A DNA stretch of 64,000 bases from an uncultured Lachnospiraceae bacterium (GCA_910585895.1 CAJUHY010000002.1:40542-104541); one strand, 5' to 3'; shown: positions 17,025 through 26,440, numbered from the stretch's first letter. Numbers and translations: made by a program. The notes: generated from the sequence alone by a model not told the origin.

Positions 17025-18368
17025 CTATTCAGGTTTTTGTACTATTTTGATTAGTTTCTGCAAAATTTCCGGTGTATTGTCTTCCGGGCATTCCAGAACA
17101 TGCATAAGCAAATACTGCAGCGTATCCCCTATCTCCTTGCCAGGCTTCATGCCAAGGGCAATCAAATCTCTGCCTGATACGGCAAGGTCTGCTATTGACA
17201 GGCATTGCTGCTTTGCCATGATTTCTTCATATATCTGCTCATAGCCGCGGATATTATCAAGCTTTTCCTTCTGTCTGTAATCGCTCTTCGCCAGCGTATC
17301 TGCCCGCAGGACCTCAAACAAACGCGGATACTGCGCCAGACCCACACGGTGGATTGCCCGGCGGACTGCCTTTTCCTCAAGCTTTGGTAAATCATCATGC
17401 CAGACAATCAGAGCGGTCACCCTGGCAATCGTGTCGTTATCAAATTTCAGACGGCGCAAGACGTCCTTCGCTATCTCTGCACCCTTTCCGGCATGTCCAT
17501 GAAAATGGAAAATCCCTTTCTCATCCACTTTCTTGCAAAGCGGTTTTGCCACATCATGCAAAAGCATTGTCAGGCGCAATACTTTATCACTGCGGCAGTT
17601 CATCAACGCCGCAATCGTATGCTCTCCTACATTATAACAGTGAAAAAGATTATTCTGCGGCGTCTCCATCATCCGGTCAAACTCCGGCAGGAAAATCCGG
17701 CTCATGCCGGTCTCATAGACCGCGCGCATTTCCTCAGGATGACTGGAAAGCAAAAGCTTGACCAATTCCGTCTGGATACGCTCTGCGCTGATTCCAGCCA
17801 GGTTGGCAGAAAGCTCTGAAATCGCTGCCCTTGTACCTTCCTCAATTGTAAACCCTAACTGAGCGGCAAACCGTACGGCACGCATCATGCGCAATGCATC
17901 TTCCGTGAAACGATGAGTGGGACTGCCTACGCAGCGAATAACCTTGCGCTCAATATCACGGATTCCGCCAAAAATATCCACAAGCCCCTGTGCTTCATTG
18001 TAAGCCATAGCGTTAATGGTAAAATCGCGGCGCTTTAAGTCCTCCTCTAAACTGGAAGTAAAAGTAACTTCTTTGGGATGTCTGCTATCTTCATATTCGC
18101 CATCAATACGGTATGTCGTAACTTCAAATCCTTCTTTCTCCTCCATGACAGTAACCGTCCCATGCTTGATTCCGGTATCTACCGTCCTGGGAAAAAGCTC
18201 CTTGACCTGCCAGGGGGAAGCCGACGTGGTGATGTCCCAATCTCCCGGCGTACGCCCTAACAAAGAATCCCGCACACAGCCGCCGACTGCATACGCTTCA
18301 AATCCTGCCCCGGCCAGAGTATCTATGATGAACTTAACCTTATCCGGCAAATTGATTGTCACTGGCAT
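17025..18368 (-). CDS. cca: CCA tRNA nucleotidyltransferase with HD domain
   Basis: Adds or repairs the 3' CCA end of tRNAs. The class II nucleotidyltransferase core shows GGCVRD (29-34) and the catalytic DWD (43-45), then the RNA-binding helical domain, and a C-terminal HD phosphohydrolase domain with LLHDVAKP. Length 447 aa is typical. Its start overlaps the end of the YqeY gene by 10 nt, so the two are co-translated. An A-adding-only activity is less likely but not excluded by sequence. Confidence 0.94.
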   Translation of the reverse strand: MPVTINLPDKVKFIIDTLAGAGFEAYAVGGCVRDSLLGRTPGDWDITTSASPWQVKELFPRTVDTGIKHGTVTVMEEKEGFEVTTYRIDGEYEDSRHPKEVTFTSSLEEDLKRRDFTINAMAYNEAQGLVDIFGGIRDIERKVIRCVGSPTHRFTEDALRMMRAVRFAAQLGFTIEEGTRAAISELSANLAGISAERIQTELVKLLLSSHPEEMRAVYETGMSRIFLPEFDRMMETPQNNLFHCYNVGEHTIAALMNCRSDKVLRLTMLLHDVAKPLCKKVDEKGIFHFHGHAGKGAEIAKDVLRRLKFDNDTIARVTALIVWHDDLPKLEEKAVRRAIHRVGLAQYPRLFEVLRADTLAKSDYRQKEKLDNIRGYEQIYEEIMAKQQCLSIADLAVSGRDLIALGMKPGKEIGDTLQYLLMHVLECPEDNTPEILQKLIKIVQKPE

Positions 18369-18796
18369 AACCCTGCAACTACCTGATTGATGACTTTACC
18401 GTCCGCTTTGCCTTTGAGCTCCGCCATCACTGCCTTCATAATCTGCCCTTTATTCTTGGTAGCAACAACCTCTGCAAATTTATCTTTAATATAAGCTTCC
18501 ACTTCCTCTGCAGACATCATTGCCGGCGCATACTCTTTCATCACATCATAGCGCTGCTGATATTCCTCCAACAAATCTGCGCGCTCTTTTGGACAGGTAT
18601 CCAGCTGCTCCTTAACAGTCTTTAATTCTTTCAATATAACACGGTCCACTAAAGCTTCTGGAATATCCTCCCGGCAACCCTCGTCAATGGCTGCTTTCTT
18701 TACCGCAGACACCAACGCGGAAATAGCGTCTTTCCTTCCTTTATCTCTCGCTTTCATAGCTGCAACCATATCCTGCTGCAAAGTCTTAACGTCCAT
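18359..18796 (-). CDS. yqeY: GatB/YqeY domain protein
   Basis: A 145-aa stand-alone YqeY domain, related to the tail of GatB, proposed to bind tRNA. It carries the family ending MKAVMAELKGKADGKVINQVV. AGGAGG precedes the ATG. It heads the operon with cca. A possible promoter (TTGATA, 15 nt, TAGAAT) lies in the 96-nt gap upstream but is not convincing. Confidence 0.9.
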   Translation of the reverse strand: MDVKTLQQDMVAAMKARDKGRKDAISALVSAVKKAAIDEGCREDIPEALVDRVILKELKTVKEQLDTCPKERADLLEEYQQRYDVMKEYAPAMMSAEEVEAYIKDKFAEVVATKNKGQIMKAVMAELKGKADGKVINQVVAGLCQ

Positions 18797-18892
18797 CTTC
18801 CATTCCTCCTGACATTATTCTAAAATATAAAGATAACTATCAAATATTCTGCTTTTATTATTGCCGTATCGTCTATTTACCCGCGTCATATC

Positions 18893-20182
18893 TTACAGTA
18901 CACGGCGCACCGTAACGATATCCCGGTAGGTAGCGCTGTCATAAGCTACAATTCCATATGCTGTGCCTTTGGCATGGACTATCTGCCCATTTCCCATATA
19001 GATAGCCACATGACCGGAATAACATATCAAATCTCCTGCCCTGGCATTGGCATAGCTTACTTCCTGTCCTACAGAACGCTGGGAATACGAATAGCTGGGA
19101 ATGCTGATTCCAAAATGCGCATACACATAACTGGTAAATCCACTGCAATCTGCGCCGGTATTGGGGTCTTTGCCGCCCCATACATAGGGATTTCCTACAA
19201 AGCCCAGAGCATATTGTACAACCGCACTGCCGCTGACACCGGTAGAGTACCCTGGATTCTTATTGCCTCCGCCGCCGGCGCTGCCGCCATTTCCGCTGCC
19301 GGAACTGCCGCCCGTACTACCTCCATCAGAACTGCCGCCGGCACTGCCACTGTTACCGCTGCCAGCATTCGCGTTAGTCTGGCGCTCCCTTGCCTGACGT
19401 TCCTGCTCTGCGCGCGCAAGACGTTCCTGCTCTGCACGTGCCTGGCGCTCCCGCTCAATACGTTCATTTTCCTCTGCAATAATTTGATTCTGGGCATTGA
19501 TGGTATCCTGATACTGTGCCGCCAATGCCTGTGCGGAGGCCAGCATCTCCCCAAAATTAGCTACTTCACCCTGTTTCCTGTCAATTGTAGCGCGGTAATT
19601 CGCTTCTGCTGTCTGGAATTCAGCCTGCTTCTGCTCCAAAGCCGCAATCTCCTGCTTCTGCTGCTCCGTCAAGGCTGCAACCTGCTCTTTGGTATCCTGG
19701 TATTTTGTCAGCAGATTCCTGTCATAATCGTATACCTCGTTGACATATTCCACACGATTGAGCATCTCTGCAATGCTTTTCGATTCCAAAATACTGGTAA
19801 GCATGGCGCTGTCGCCCTTCTCATACATGAAACGGATGCGCAGCTTCATGGATTCATACTGATCTTTCTCATCCTTCTTCGCCTGTTCCAGACGCTCCTC
19901 AGTCTCTGCCAACTCGTCCTGCTTGATGGCAAGTTCCTCCTCCAAAGTAGAGAGCTCTAAGATTACATTCACAAGTTCCGCATCCAGGGCATCAATCTCC
20001 GACTGGAGCTGCGCCTGTTCCTGCTCTATACTGTCAATCTCATTCTGTTTCGACCTGAGGTTATCCTCTGCTTCCTGCTTTTTATTCTCCGCATCGGACT
20101 TCTTGTCCGCCAAAGCAACTGTAAACTGTGAAATTCCCATGGTTAATACCAATAATACTGCAATCAGTCTCTTTGATTTCAT
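18893..20182 (-). CDS. Secreted NlpC/P60 peptidoglycan hydrolase with coiled coil
   Basis: Exported cell-wall endopeptidase of the CwlO/PcsB type. The 429-aa protein has a signal peptide (1-26), a long coiled coil rich in Glu, Gln and Lys (about 27-265), a Gly/Ser linker (about 275-315) and the NlpC/P60 domain with catalytic Cys346 (ADCSGF), His391 (GHVAIY) and a third polar residue His403. Coiled-coil PcsB/CwlO proteins are activated by FtsEX, which is the likely mode here. The start at 20182 follows AAAGGAG. The MITE at 20278 inserted about 95 bp upstream of its start codon. Confidence 0.93.
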   Translation of the reverse strand: MKSKRLIAVLLVLTMGISQFTVALADKKSDAENKKQEAEDNLRSKQNEIDSIEQEQAQLQSEIDALDAELVNVILELSTLEEELAIKQDELAETEERLEQAKKDEKDQYESMKLRIRFMYEKGDSAMLTSILESKSIAEMLNRVEYVNEVYDYDRNLLTKYQDTKEQVAALTEQQKQEIAALEQKQAEFQTAEANYRATIDRKQGEVANFGEMLASAQALAAQYQDTINAQNQIIAEENERIERERQARAEQERLARAEQERQARERQTNANAGSGNSGSAGGSSDGGSTGGSSGSGNGGSAGGGGNKNPGYSTGVSGSAVVQYALGFVGNPYVWGGKDPNTGADCSGFTSYVYAHFGISIPSYSYSQRSVGQEVSYANARAGDLICYSGHVAIYMGNGQIVHAKGTAYGIVAYDSATYRDIVTVRRVL

Positions 20183-20269
20183 CCTTTCTCCTTTCCAATG
20201 CGTCCTTGTATACAACGTGATTATAACACCATCTGTTTGCGATAGCAACTATGGAATCTTGAAAAAACA

Positions 20270-20762
20270 GCTTTACGTAACTATTCAGCCCTCAAATATT
20301 TTTCACAGTTTTCACAGCAGTTCTTTTAGATGATATGAGTGAAAATATTTATGGGATGTTTCCCCAGTTCAACGGATTTTCCCTTCTCTGCCAACGTCAG
20401 ACTAAACCGGAATTTCTAGTATCACTAATTCCAGGGAGGGACTGATGATATTAATTTCCCCAATTCAAAACTCGCGTTTTCCCCTGTCTTGTAAAATATC
20501 GTCACCGGAAATGGTTTTTCCGGTGGCGATATGGTATAAGCAGTAGGGAAAACGCTCAGACAGTTGACATTGGGGAAACACATCTCGCCCCTCTCCTGGA
20601 AGCAAGGGATACACGAAATCCCTCAAATGTCTGCCTTTTGGCAGAGGAGGGGAAATCCCTCAAATACATAAACATTCCCATAAATATTTTCTGCTATATG
20701 TGCAGAGAACTGCCGTGAAAACTGTAATTAAAAATTTGAAGGCTGAATAGTTACAGCTTTCC
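20270..20762. mobile_element. Palindromic MITE, copy 1, with imperfect 8-bp target duplication
   Basis: A 477-bp element (20278-20754) bounded by perfect 14-bp inverted termini GTAACTATTCAGCC and their complement. It is flanked by AGCTTTAC (20270-20277) and AGCTTTCC (20755-20762), an 8-bp target duplication with one mismatch. It has no ORF. Its two halves are inverted versions of each other and each contains a segment related to CCTGGAG-AGGGATAC-GAAAT. A copy in inverse orientation lies at 40421. The GTAA ends and 8-bp duplications resemble IS66-family insertions, so mobilisation in trans by an IS66-like transposase is my inference. Confidence 0.88.
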
Positions 20763-20790
20763 GGTATGTATCGACATACCAGAAAGCTGT
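20755..20790 (-). terminator. Terminator hairpin of the GH43 gene, severed from its T-tract
   Basis: The stem AGCTTTC-TGGTATGT pairs with ACATACCGGAAAGCT on the minus strand. The remainder of the original terminator, GTTTTTTC, is now at 20262-20269 on the far side of the MITE. Removing the MITE and one target copy restores an 18-bp hairpin followed directly by six T. Confidence 0.8.
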
Positions 20791-20808
20791 TCTGTTCTTA
20801 GATAAAAA

Positions 20809-23800
20809 TTATTTTTTGACAGTTATCGCAAGTTTTGCACTCTTCTTACCGCACTTGACGGTTATGGTGGCTTTGCCCTGCTTCTTTGCTTTAACTACGC
20901 CAAACTTGTCTACTGAAGCCACGCTGCCCTTAGAACTCTTATAGGTTACTGCATCTGTCGTCTTCTTAGTCATGGACTTAATTGCCACGGTAAATGTCTT
21001 GCCCACCTTAAGCGTTTTCTTCTTCGCTTTCAGCGTCAGCTTCCTGTTCTTTACCGCCTTTTTAGAAACCTTAACGGTAACGGCTGCTTTCTTGCTCTTA
21101 TCGGCTTTGGATGTAACCGTAATCTTGGCCGTACCAACGCCCTTCGCCTTGACAACGCCTCGCGTTACCGTGGCCACGCTTTTCTTAGAGACACTCCAAT
21201 CAACACTCTTGTCAAAGTTTCCTGTCCCTGTCACAGTAGCTGATAAAGTAACCTTTCCACCCTTTTTCAGGTAAACGGTTTTAACGCCGGCTTTCTGGTT
21301 AGCAGCCTTTACTGTTACCTTAGTCACTTTCCCCTGAGGAGTTGGCGCCGGTTTATCCGGAGCTGGTTTGCCGGGTTCCTTGTCGGTGTCTGTCGGCGGT
21401 GTTACCGGCGGTTCTGCTGGAAGCATAACCCCATCGTCTGCGAAAGACCCTCCCGGAACCGGCGCTGTGGGGTCCGGCTGCGGAATTTCTGCCGGTTTCT
21501 CAATAGCAGCAGATGCAAGTGCCATAACGCCTTTCTCCGAAAGCGTTCCATCATAAATCTTCATATCGTCTAACGCGCCCGTAAAATAAGCATCCCAGGC
21601 ATTGACGCCAAAATAGATTGCTGCATTTTCCCTGCCCATGATGTCAGGAGCAATAGAGCCGTTCCCTTTTAGTTCCCCATTTACATATAATTTCGCCTTA
21701 TTGTCATTGACTGCCAGCGTAACCAGCTGCCATTTATCCTTCTCATAGGTAAGTGTACCGGCATCATCTACAAACTTTCCTCCTCCGGTCCCTGACCAGA
21801 TAGATCTGCCAAAAGTCAGATTCAGCCAATATTCCGGAGCAAATGTGCCGGCTGCAAGTGTCGGGTCCACATTAGTGCCAAGCACTTCCGGCTTCATCCA
21901 ATAGGAGATGGAATAATTCTTACTAAGCCCATCAGAATCGCAAAGCCTCAAACCATATTCGCCAGGCAGACGGATTGCCTTTCCGCCTTTCGCTCCATCT
22001 ACATACTCATATTCGACCTCAGCCTCCGCAGGAGTGGTTCCAGGCGCTCCTTTTTTGACTGCAACTGCAGCATCAGTCTGTTCCTCAAAGTCAAAATTCT
22101 TCCAAAGGTCCGCCGTAATATCTGATTCACTGACTGCTTTCCTGATAATAACCGTATAAGTCACTCGTGGCCGTCTGTCCTGGGAATAGACACAGATAGA
22201 CGCTTTCGTGTAAAGACCGGTCAGAGGGATTGTTATTCCCGAAAGGTCGTCACGCATTTTCCCATCAACCGTTGCATAGCCTTTGGTATCCTGCAGTGAA
22301 AATGATAATTGTACGCTCTTTGCCTCATATGGAACTTCACATTCAAACGTATGCCCGCTCTTTGTTGGCACAGTGTTGTTTATTTTTAAATCTGATATAT
22401 CATTCTTCTTATTCGGATTGTTGGGTACCACAGAACTTGCCGGCGGCTCATTCAGATAGAAATCTGCGTTCGCCTCGCAATCTGCCAATGCTTTTACAAC
22501 CAAATTCCCACCGTCATCAATACAGAGATAATAACCCGGTTTGGCAACACTCTCAAAGGAAACTGCCTTCTCGGAATCTTTCAGCCCTTTTACGGTGCGG
22601 AAAGTCTGCGCTTTGCCCATTGCCTCATCAAAGGTCGTTATTTTATTCGGTTCACCCTGCGGTTTCGTAAATCCATCCTTAATAAAACCGTCGCTGTAAT
22701 TCCAGTCATGCGCCAAGGTGACATTATTATCATCGTTCACTGTCAGGTACAAGCCCGGCTTATTCTCCGACTGGATGGATACATAAGATTGTTTGGACGT
22801 ATCTGCCTTGCCGTCTACAATCGCCCAGCTTGCATCTAGTTTCTCCGGCTGGTAGTAAGTGCCAACCTTTACATCCATATAGGGATATGCGCTGTCTGCG
22901 CCTGAATTCACATAGTTCTCATGGGAAACCACACGTCCCTGATTACTGAACAGATAATACGGCTTGTCCCCGGTAATACCAATCGCGGTCTCTGGAATCG
23001 GTTTTATGCTTCCGTCTTCATTAAAATGCAGCTCCGTGATACACGCCGTACGGCGGAATCCGCTTCCTCCACGCACCGAGCCGTTATGATAGACAAAATA
23101 CGTCTTGCCTTTAAAATCAAACACCGCCATATGGTTGGTATTAGACGTAGCTGTGGGCGGCATCAACATATTATATTTCTCAAATGTCCCATCCATCAAA
23201 TCATCAATGGTGGCATATGCCATCTGTTCCCGCCAGTCATACGCATAGAAGAAATAGTATGGTCCGGTCGGGGTGCCGTCTGCCTCTTTACGCCGATAAA
23301 TCCAGGGCGCTTCCGTAAATATCCCCAGATTGGCGGTATCTTTCTCCAGGACGTCCGCCGTCATCGAATCCGCACCCTTTTTCTGAATGCCAAAGGTAAT
23401 TTTCCCATCCTCATTCACATCTTTGATGGAAATCATGTCGTCGTTCAGTTCGCAGACAAAAGCTTTGCCGTTTCCCCAGGAGAGATAACGATGTTCCACA
23501 TTATCTACCGTCTCCACCCAGACCGTGGGGTCGATATCATTCCAGGCGCTGCTCTCCTCAGTAGTAAATGTTCCTTTAACCAAAGGCTGTCCAATATCTA
23601 CAAAATGAAGTAACTCCGGCTGATTGTTGGGAATATTCTTCGCCTCGCAGTATTCTGCCTTTGCCTCCACGCTTGACCAGCCAAACGGCGTATCAGCAAC
23701 TGCTGCACCGATAGACTGCTTGCCGCCAGAAGTAGCATCCCAGGTACAGTTGTAAAAATAATAGAACTTCTTCTCTAACTCAGAATCATAATGATAAGTA

Positions 23801-24261
23801 ATCTGCCCTGCCCAGGCATCCGTACCAGAACTGGTCCAGGTGATGGATTTCTTATCAGCGCTCATAATCACGCCCTTATACTCCCAGTTCAGCAAATCCT
23901 TTGACGTGTAGCACTGCCACTCAAACATGTAATACCCATCTGCGACCTTGTTCCCATTCTTGTCCACCTGTGTAAGGTCGATGGGAATATCGCGCCCGGT
24001 GTAGAGATACACAGTATCACCCTCCACCATCACGGAGGGGTCTCCGCCATAGAGGACCGTACCGCCGAGGTCCGTACCGTCAGAATCCGTAACATGCGCT
24101 GGATAACTTGAGAGAATCGGATTCGACACCTTTGTCCTCTCAAGAACCGTCTCCACCGGCTCTGCTGCCTGGACAGCGCTTGCCGGAACCATCGTGTCTG
24201 TTACAGTTGTCAGCATGACAACAGCGGCAAGTATTGCCGCTAAAAGTTTTTTCTTTACCAT
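20809..24261 (-). CDS. Secreted GH43 glycosidase (arabinofuranosidase/xylosidase type) with AbfB-like, LamG and Big_2 domains
   Basis: Exported enzyme for side chains or ends of arabinoxylan. The 1150-aa protein has a signal peptide (1 to about 33) and a GH43 five-bladed propeller with likely catalytic base Asp74 (GGDPSV), pKa modulator Asp244 (NDIDPTV) and acid Glu317 (FTEAPW). An AbfB-like beta-trefoil segment follows (SYVSIQSENKPGLYL), then a concanavalin/LamG domain (about 750-930), a Pro-rich linker and two Lys-rich Ig-like (Big_2) repeats. No LPxTG motif; the basic tail may hold it to wall polymers. It has its own promoter upstream; its terminator is disrupted by the MITE. Substrate is inferred from the family. 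Confidence 0.9.
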   Translation of the reverse strand: MVKKKLLAAILAAVVMLTTVTDTMVPASAVQAAEPVETVLERTKVSNPILSSYPAHVTDSDGTDLGGTVLYGGDPSVMVEGDTVYLYTGRDIPIDLTQVDKNGNKVADGYYMFEWQCYTSKDLLNWEYKGVIMSADKKSITWTSSGTDAWAGQITYHYDSELEKKFYYFYNCTWDATSGGKQSIGAAVADTPFGWSSVEAKAEYCEAKNIPNNQPELLHFVDIGQPLVKGTFTTEESSAWNDIDPTVWVETVDNVEHRYLSWGNGKAFVCELNDDMISIKDVNEDGKITFGIQKKGADSMTADVLEKDTANLGIFTEAPWIYRRKEADGTPTGPYYFFYAYDWREQMAYATIDDLMDGTFEKYNMLMPPTATSNTNHMAVFDFKGKTYFVYHNGSVRGGSGFRRTACITELHFNEDGSIKPIPETAIGITGDKPYYLFSNQGRVVSHENYVNSGADSAYPYMDVKVGTYYQPEKLDASWAIVDGKADTSKQSYVSIQSENKPGLYLTVNDDNNVTLAHDWNYSDGFIKDGFTKPQGEPNKITTFDEAMGKAQTFRTVKGLKDSEKAVSFESVAKPGYYLCIDDGGNLVVKALADCEANADFYLNEPPASSVVPNNPNKKNDISDLKINNTVPTKSGHTFECEVPYEAKSVQLSFSLQDTKGYATVDGKMRDDLSGITIPLTGLYTKASICVYSQDRRPRVTYTVIIRKAVSESDITADLWKNFDFEEQTDAAVAVKKGAPGTTPAEAEVEYEYVDGAKGGKAIRLPGEYGLRLCDSDGLSKNYSISYWMKPEVLGTNVDPTLAAGTFAPEYWLNLTFGRSIWSGTGGGKFVDDAGTLTYEKDKWQLVTLAVNDNKAKLYVNGELKGNGSIAPDIMGRENAAIYFGVNAWDAYFTGALDDMKIYDGTLSEKGVMALASAAIEKPAEIPQPDPTAPVPGGSFADDGVMLPAEPPVTPPTDTDKEPGKPAPDKPAPTPQGKVTKVTVKAANQKAGVKTVYLKKGGKVTLSATVTGTGNFDKSVDWSVSKKSVATVTRGVVKAKGVGTAKITVTSKADKSKKAAVTVKVSKKAVKNRKLTLKAKKKTLKVGKTFTVAIKSMTKKTTDAVTYKSSKGSVASVDKFGVVKAKKQGKATITVKCGKKSAKLAITVKK

Positions 24262-24308
24262 ATTGTCTCCTTCCCTTCCAAAAAAGTTAGACGTTACCTA
24301 ATGATATT

Positions 24309-24337
24309 ATTTTATTACATAATAACAAAAAGTTCAA
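24309..24337 (-). promoter_or_regulatory. Probable promoter of the GH43 gene
   Basis: TTGAAC (24332-24337) and TAAAAT (24309-24314) on the minus strand are 17 nt apart, about 48 nt upstream of the start codon. Confidence 0.6.
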
Positions 24338-24377
24338 GTGACAATCGGTATTTTTTATGCATTTTGATTTTTTCGCC

Positions 24378-24490
24378 GTTACAGTCCACTCATCAGCCAA
24401 TATGGAGACAATCATATGCCTGCATAATGATTTCTCCATTTGTGCTGACGAAGGGAACTGCGCTAAGTATGACTGGCAGCTAACTGTAAC
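24378..24490. repeat. 113-bp nested palindrome
   Basis: Bounded by GTTACAGT and ACTGTAAC. Inside it, a stem of about 20 bp pairs 24393-24414 (TCAGC, ATGGAGA, ATCAT) with 24426-24447 (ATGAT, TCTCCAT, GCTGA). It fills the gap between the SPOCS gene and the GH43 promoter. There is no T-run to make it a terminator and no evident target duplication. A tiny MITE or a structured RNA element are both possible. Confidence 0.6.
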
Positions 24491-24495
24491 TTTAA

Positions 24496-26055
24496 TTATC
24501 CGACAGTCTTAATTATGAGAATCTTATCTCCGGCTTTAATCTGCTCCGAAGAAAGCTGGTTGGTCTTTACAATCTCAGAGATTGTCGTAAAATTCTCTTT
24601 GGCAATATCCCACAGCTGATCCCCCTCCTTGGCAATATAGCCGATAATTCCCGGGCTTTCCTGCAATTCCTCCATATTCAGCGGTTCCTGTTCCACCTCA
24701 GTAATCTTGTTAATTTTCTGCTGTTCAAAGACTATACAGTTTAAGTTCAGCACTGCCTTGACCTCCACCTGGCTGCTGTCCGTCATGACAGTTGTCAGCT
24801 GGTCTATCCCGGTCTGCAGCCGGAAACGGCAGCCTGCATGAATACCCGGCGCTTCAATCAGGTAGTGGAATGGCAGAATATCTTTGACGGAAGCAACCGG
24901 CATACGGTCATCCGCCGTCACATAAAGGATGGTCACCTGCAGCGTACCTTCTACCTGAATGCCATCCTCCACAATCTCCGCCTGTTCTGCCACAGCATAC
25001 CCTTCACTGGCGCAAATCTGCAGTATCGGCTCCTGGTTCCCATCAACGCTTATCTTGTCAGAGACTTTACACTTGGAAGCATTGTGAATCAGTAATTTCT
25101 CAAAAACTGCCTCCTGATAGAGGGGCGTCCACTTCTCATTGACCACATAGAGATCAGCTACAACTCGCGTCTCCTCCTCCTTGAAAATCTGGATTTCCAA
25201 ATCAAGCACCAATTCCAGATGCAGCATCCGTTCTTCCCCATCGTAGTCCGGCTTCACTTCCAACTCTATCCCTGCCACGTCGTAGGACACGTCTGCAATC
25301 ATATCCTCACTGCAGCCGCTGCAGTCTATGACCCCGGCAAAGGGCAGCGCTGTCTCCATCCACTGTAAATGCTCATCCTCATCCTGCCCTTCATACAGTG
25401 CGAACACCAGAGCTTCTCCTTTAATGTTTAACTGCTGCTCCACAAGGCGCATTTCCACACCGCGCAGCTGAACGCTTCTCCACAACATCTGACGGATATT
25501 AGGTTTATTAGAAGGCAGCAAAATTTCCTCTTTGAAACGGAACGTATCCTTTTTCGCCAGAAACAACTCCATGGCAGAGAGTTTTTGTTCCAAAAGCTGC
25601 ACGCCCTCATCTTCCCCGACGCCCGTTATCAATTCCTCATCATAGATCTCATCAATTACCGCATGTAATGTAACCAAGGCCTTAACACTCAGCTTCCTGG
25701 AATTGATGATGCCGATGGAGAGATCTTCCATCTCCCATTTTAATTTTGCAGAATCATACTCGTTGGCTCCGTCAATGGCAAGGCTCTCCTGAAAAGGAAT
25801 TTCACCGCTCATGGTGTTAATCTTTCCATCCTCCTGGTCGCTGCGGTACAGCAGGGAAAATTTCAGTACGCCTTTGAGCCAGACATGGTCCTGGGTAATC
25901 GTTGTCTCATCTAATTTTAATTCCCCTTTATCCTGTATAATCCGTATTAAATCCGGCTTCATATCCGGCACATTAAAATCGTCATCCAGCGTAATCTGTG
26001 TCACAGCTTTTCCTTTTTCCCGGTTCATATGTATATATCTTTTCGCTAAATCCAA
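24496..26055 (-). CDS. SPOCS (DUF3794) and LysM domain protein
   Basis: Clostridial sporulation-associated protein of about 519 aa, with repeated DUF3794/SPOCS domains (for example VPDMKPDLIRIIQDKGEL near the N-terminus and a second around residues 300-450) and a C-terminal LysM (YIAKEGDQLWDIAKENFTT). SPOCS proteins such as SipL bind the morphogenetic ATPase SpoIVA at the forespore, so a spore-surface role is likely. I chose the TTG at 26055: it gives the typical start MDLAKRYIHMNREKGKAVTQ-like and follows AGGAG by 10 nt. The ATG at 26088 lies inside the veg terminator hairpin. Confidence 0.85.
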   Translation of the reverse strand: MDLAKRYIHMNREKGKAVTQITLDDDFNVPDMKPDLIRIIQDKGELKLDETTITQDHVWLKGVLKFSLLYRSDQEDGKINTMSGEIPFQESLAIDGANEYDSAKLKWEMEDLSIGIINSRKLSVKALVTLHAVIDEIYDEELITGVGEDEGVQLLEQKLSAMELFLAKKDTFRFKEEILLPSNKPNIRQMLWRSVQLRGVEMRLVEQQLNIKGEALVFALYEGQDEDEHLQWMETALPFAGVIDCSGCSEDMIADVSYDVAGIELEVKPDYDGEERMLHLELVLDLEIQIFKEEETRVVADLYVVNEKWTPLYQEAVFEKLLIHNASKCKVSDKISVDGNQEPILQICASEGYAVAEQAEIVEDGIQVEGTLQVTILYVTADDRMPVASVKDILPFHYLIEAPGIHAGCRFRLQTGIDQLTTVMTDSSQVEVKAVLNLNCIVFEQQKINKITEVEQEPLNMEELQESPGIIGYIAKEGDQLWDIAKENFTTISEIVKTNQLSSEQIKAGDKILIIKTVG

Positions 26056-26060
26056 AACAA

Positions 26061-26110
26061 AAACACTCCTATCTGAATATTGGTACATTCTATTCAGAAT
26101 CGGAGTGTTT
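26061..26110 (-). terminator. Terminator hairpin of veg, overlapping the next gene's ribosome site
   Basis: AAACACTCC plus TTCTGAATA pair with TATTCAGA plus GGAGTGTTT on the minus strand, followed by TTTTTGTTTT. The AGGAG of the downstream SPOCS gene forms part of the 3' arm of the stem. Confidence 0.75.
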
Positions 26111-26123
26111 TATTCCGTTTGGC

Positions 26124-26372
26124 TTAACACAATTTCATTCTTACATCCCTCGTGAGGACATCTGCGTAACTAAAGGAGAGAAGCTGTGATGGCTTTTTCT
26201 CATTCTCATCATCAATTAATATGGTGAAAACGGAAGGATATGCCCCCTGGATTACACCTTCTTGAATGTCAACTCTGTTACGCCCTCTATCTAACTGTAT
26301 CATAACTCTATTCCCTAACTGACCTGACACGGATGCCCGTACTTTATCGATATCTGCTTGTTGTACTGTCAC
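26124..26372 (-). CDS. veg: Veg family protein
   Basis: An 82-aa protein of the firmicute Veg family, which in B. subtilis is abundant and promotes biofilm matrix gene expression. The SH3-like core includes GNRVMIQLDRGRNR. The start is GTG at 26372 after GAGGTGG. It has a consensus sigma-A promoter, as does B. subtilis veg, and its own terminator. It is an outlier in function between secreted xylanases. Confidence 0.93.
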   Translation of the reverse strand: MTVQQADIDKVRASVSGQLGNRVMIQLDRGRNRVDIQEGVIQGAYPSVFTILIDDENEKKPSQLLSFSYADVLTRDVRMKLC

Positions 26373-26440
26373 TCATTCCACCTCATTTCACTAATCGGGA
26401 CGGCTTTGCAAATTTCCCATACAATCTCGCACCTCTATTC

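Noticed and set aside
20278..20754. Known large structured RNA (OLE, ROOL or similar) instead of a MITE
   Set aside because: The 8-bp duplications at both copies and insertion into a terminator and a coding end show mobility; I recognised no hallmark of those RNA classes.
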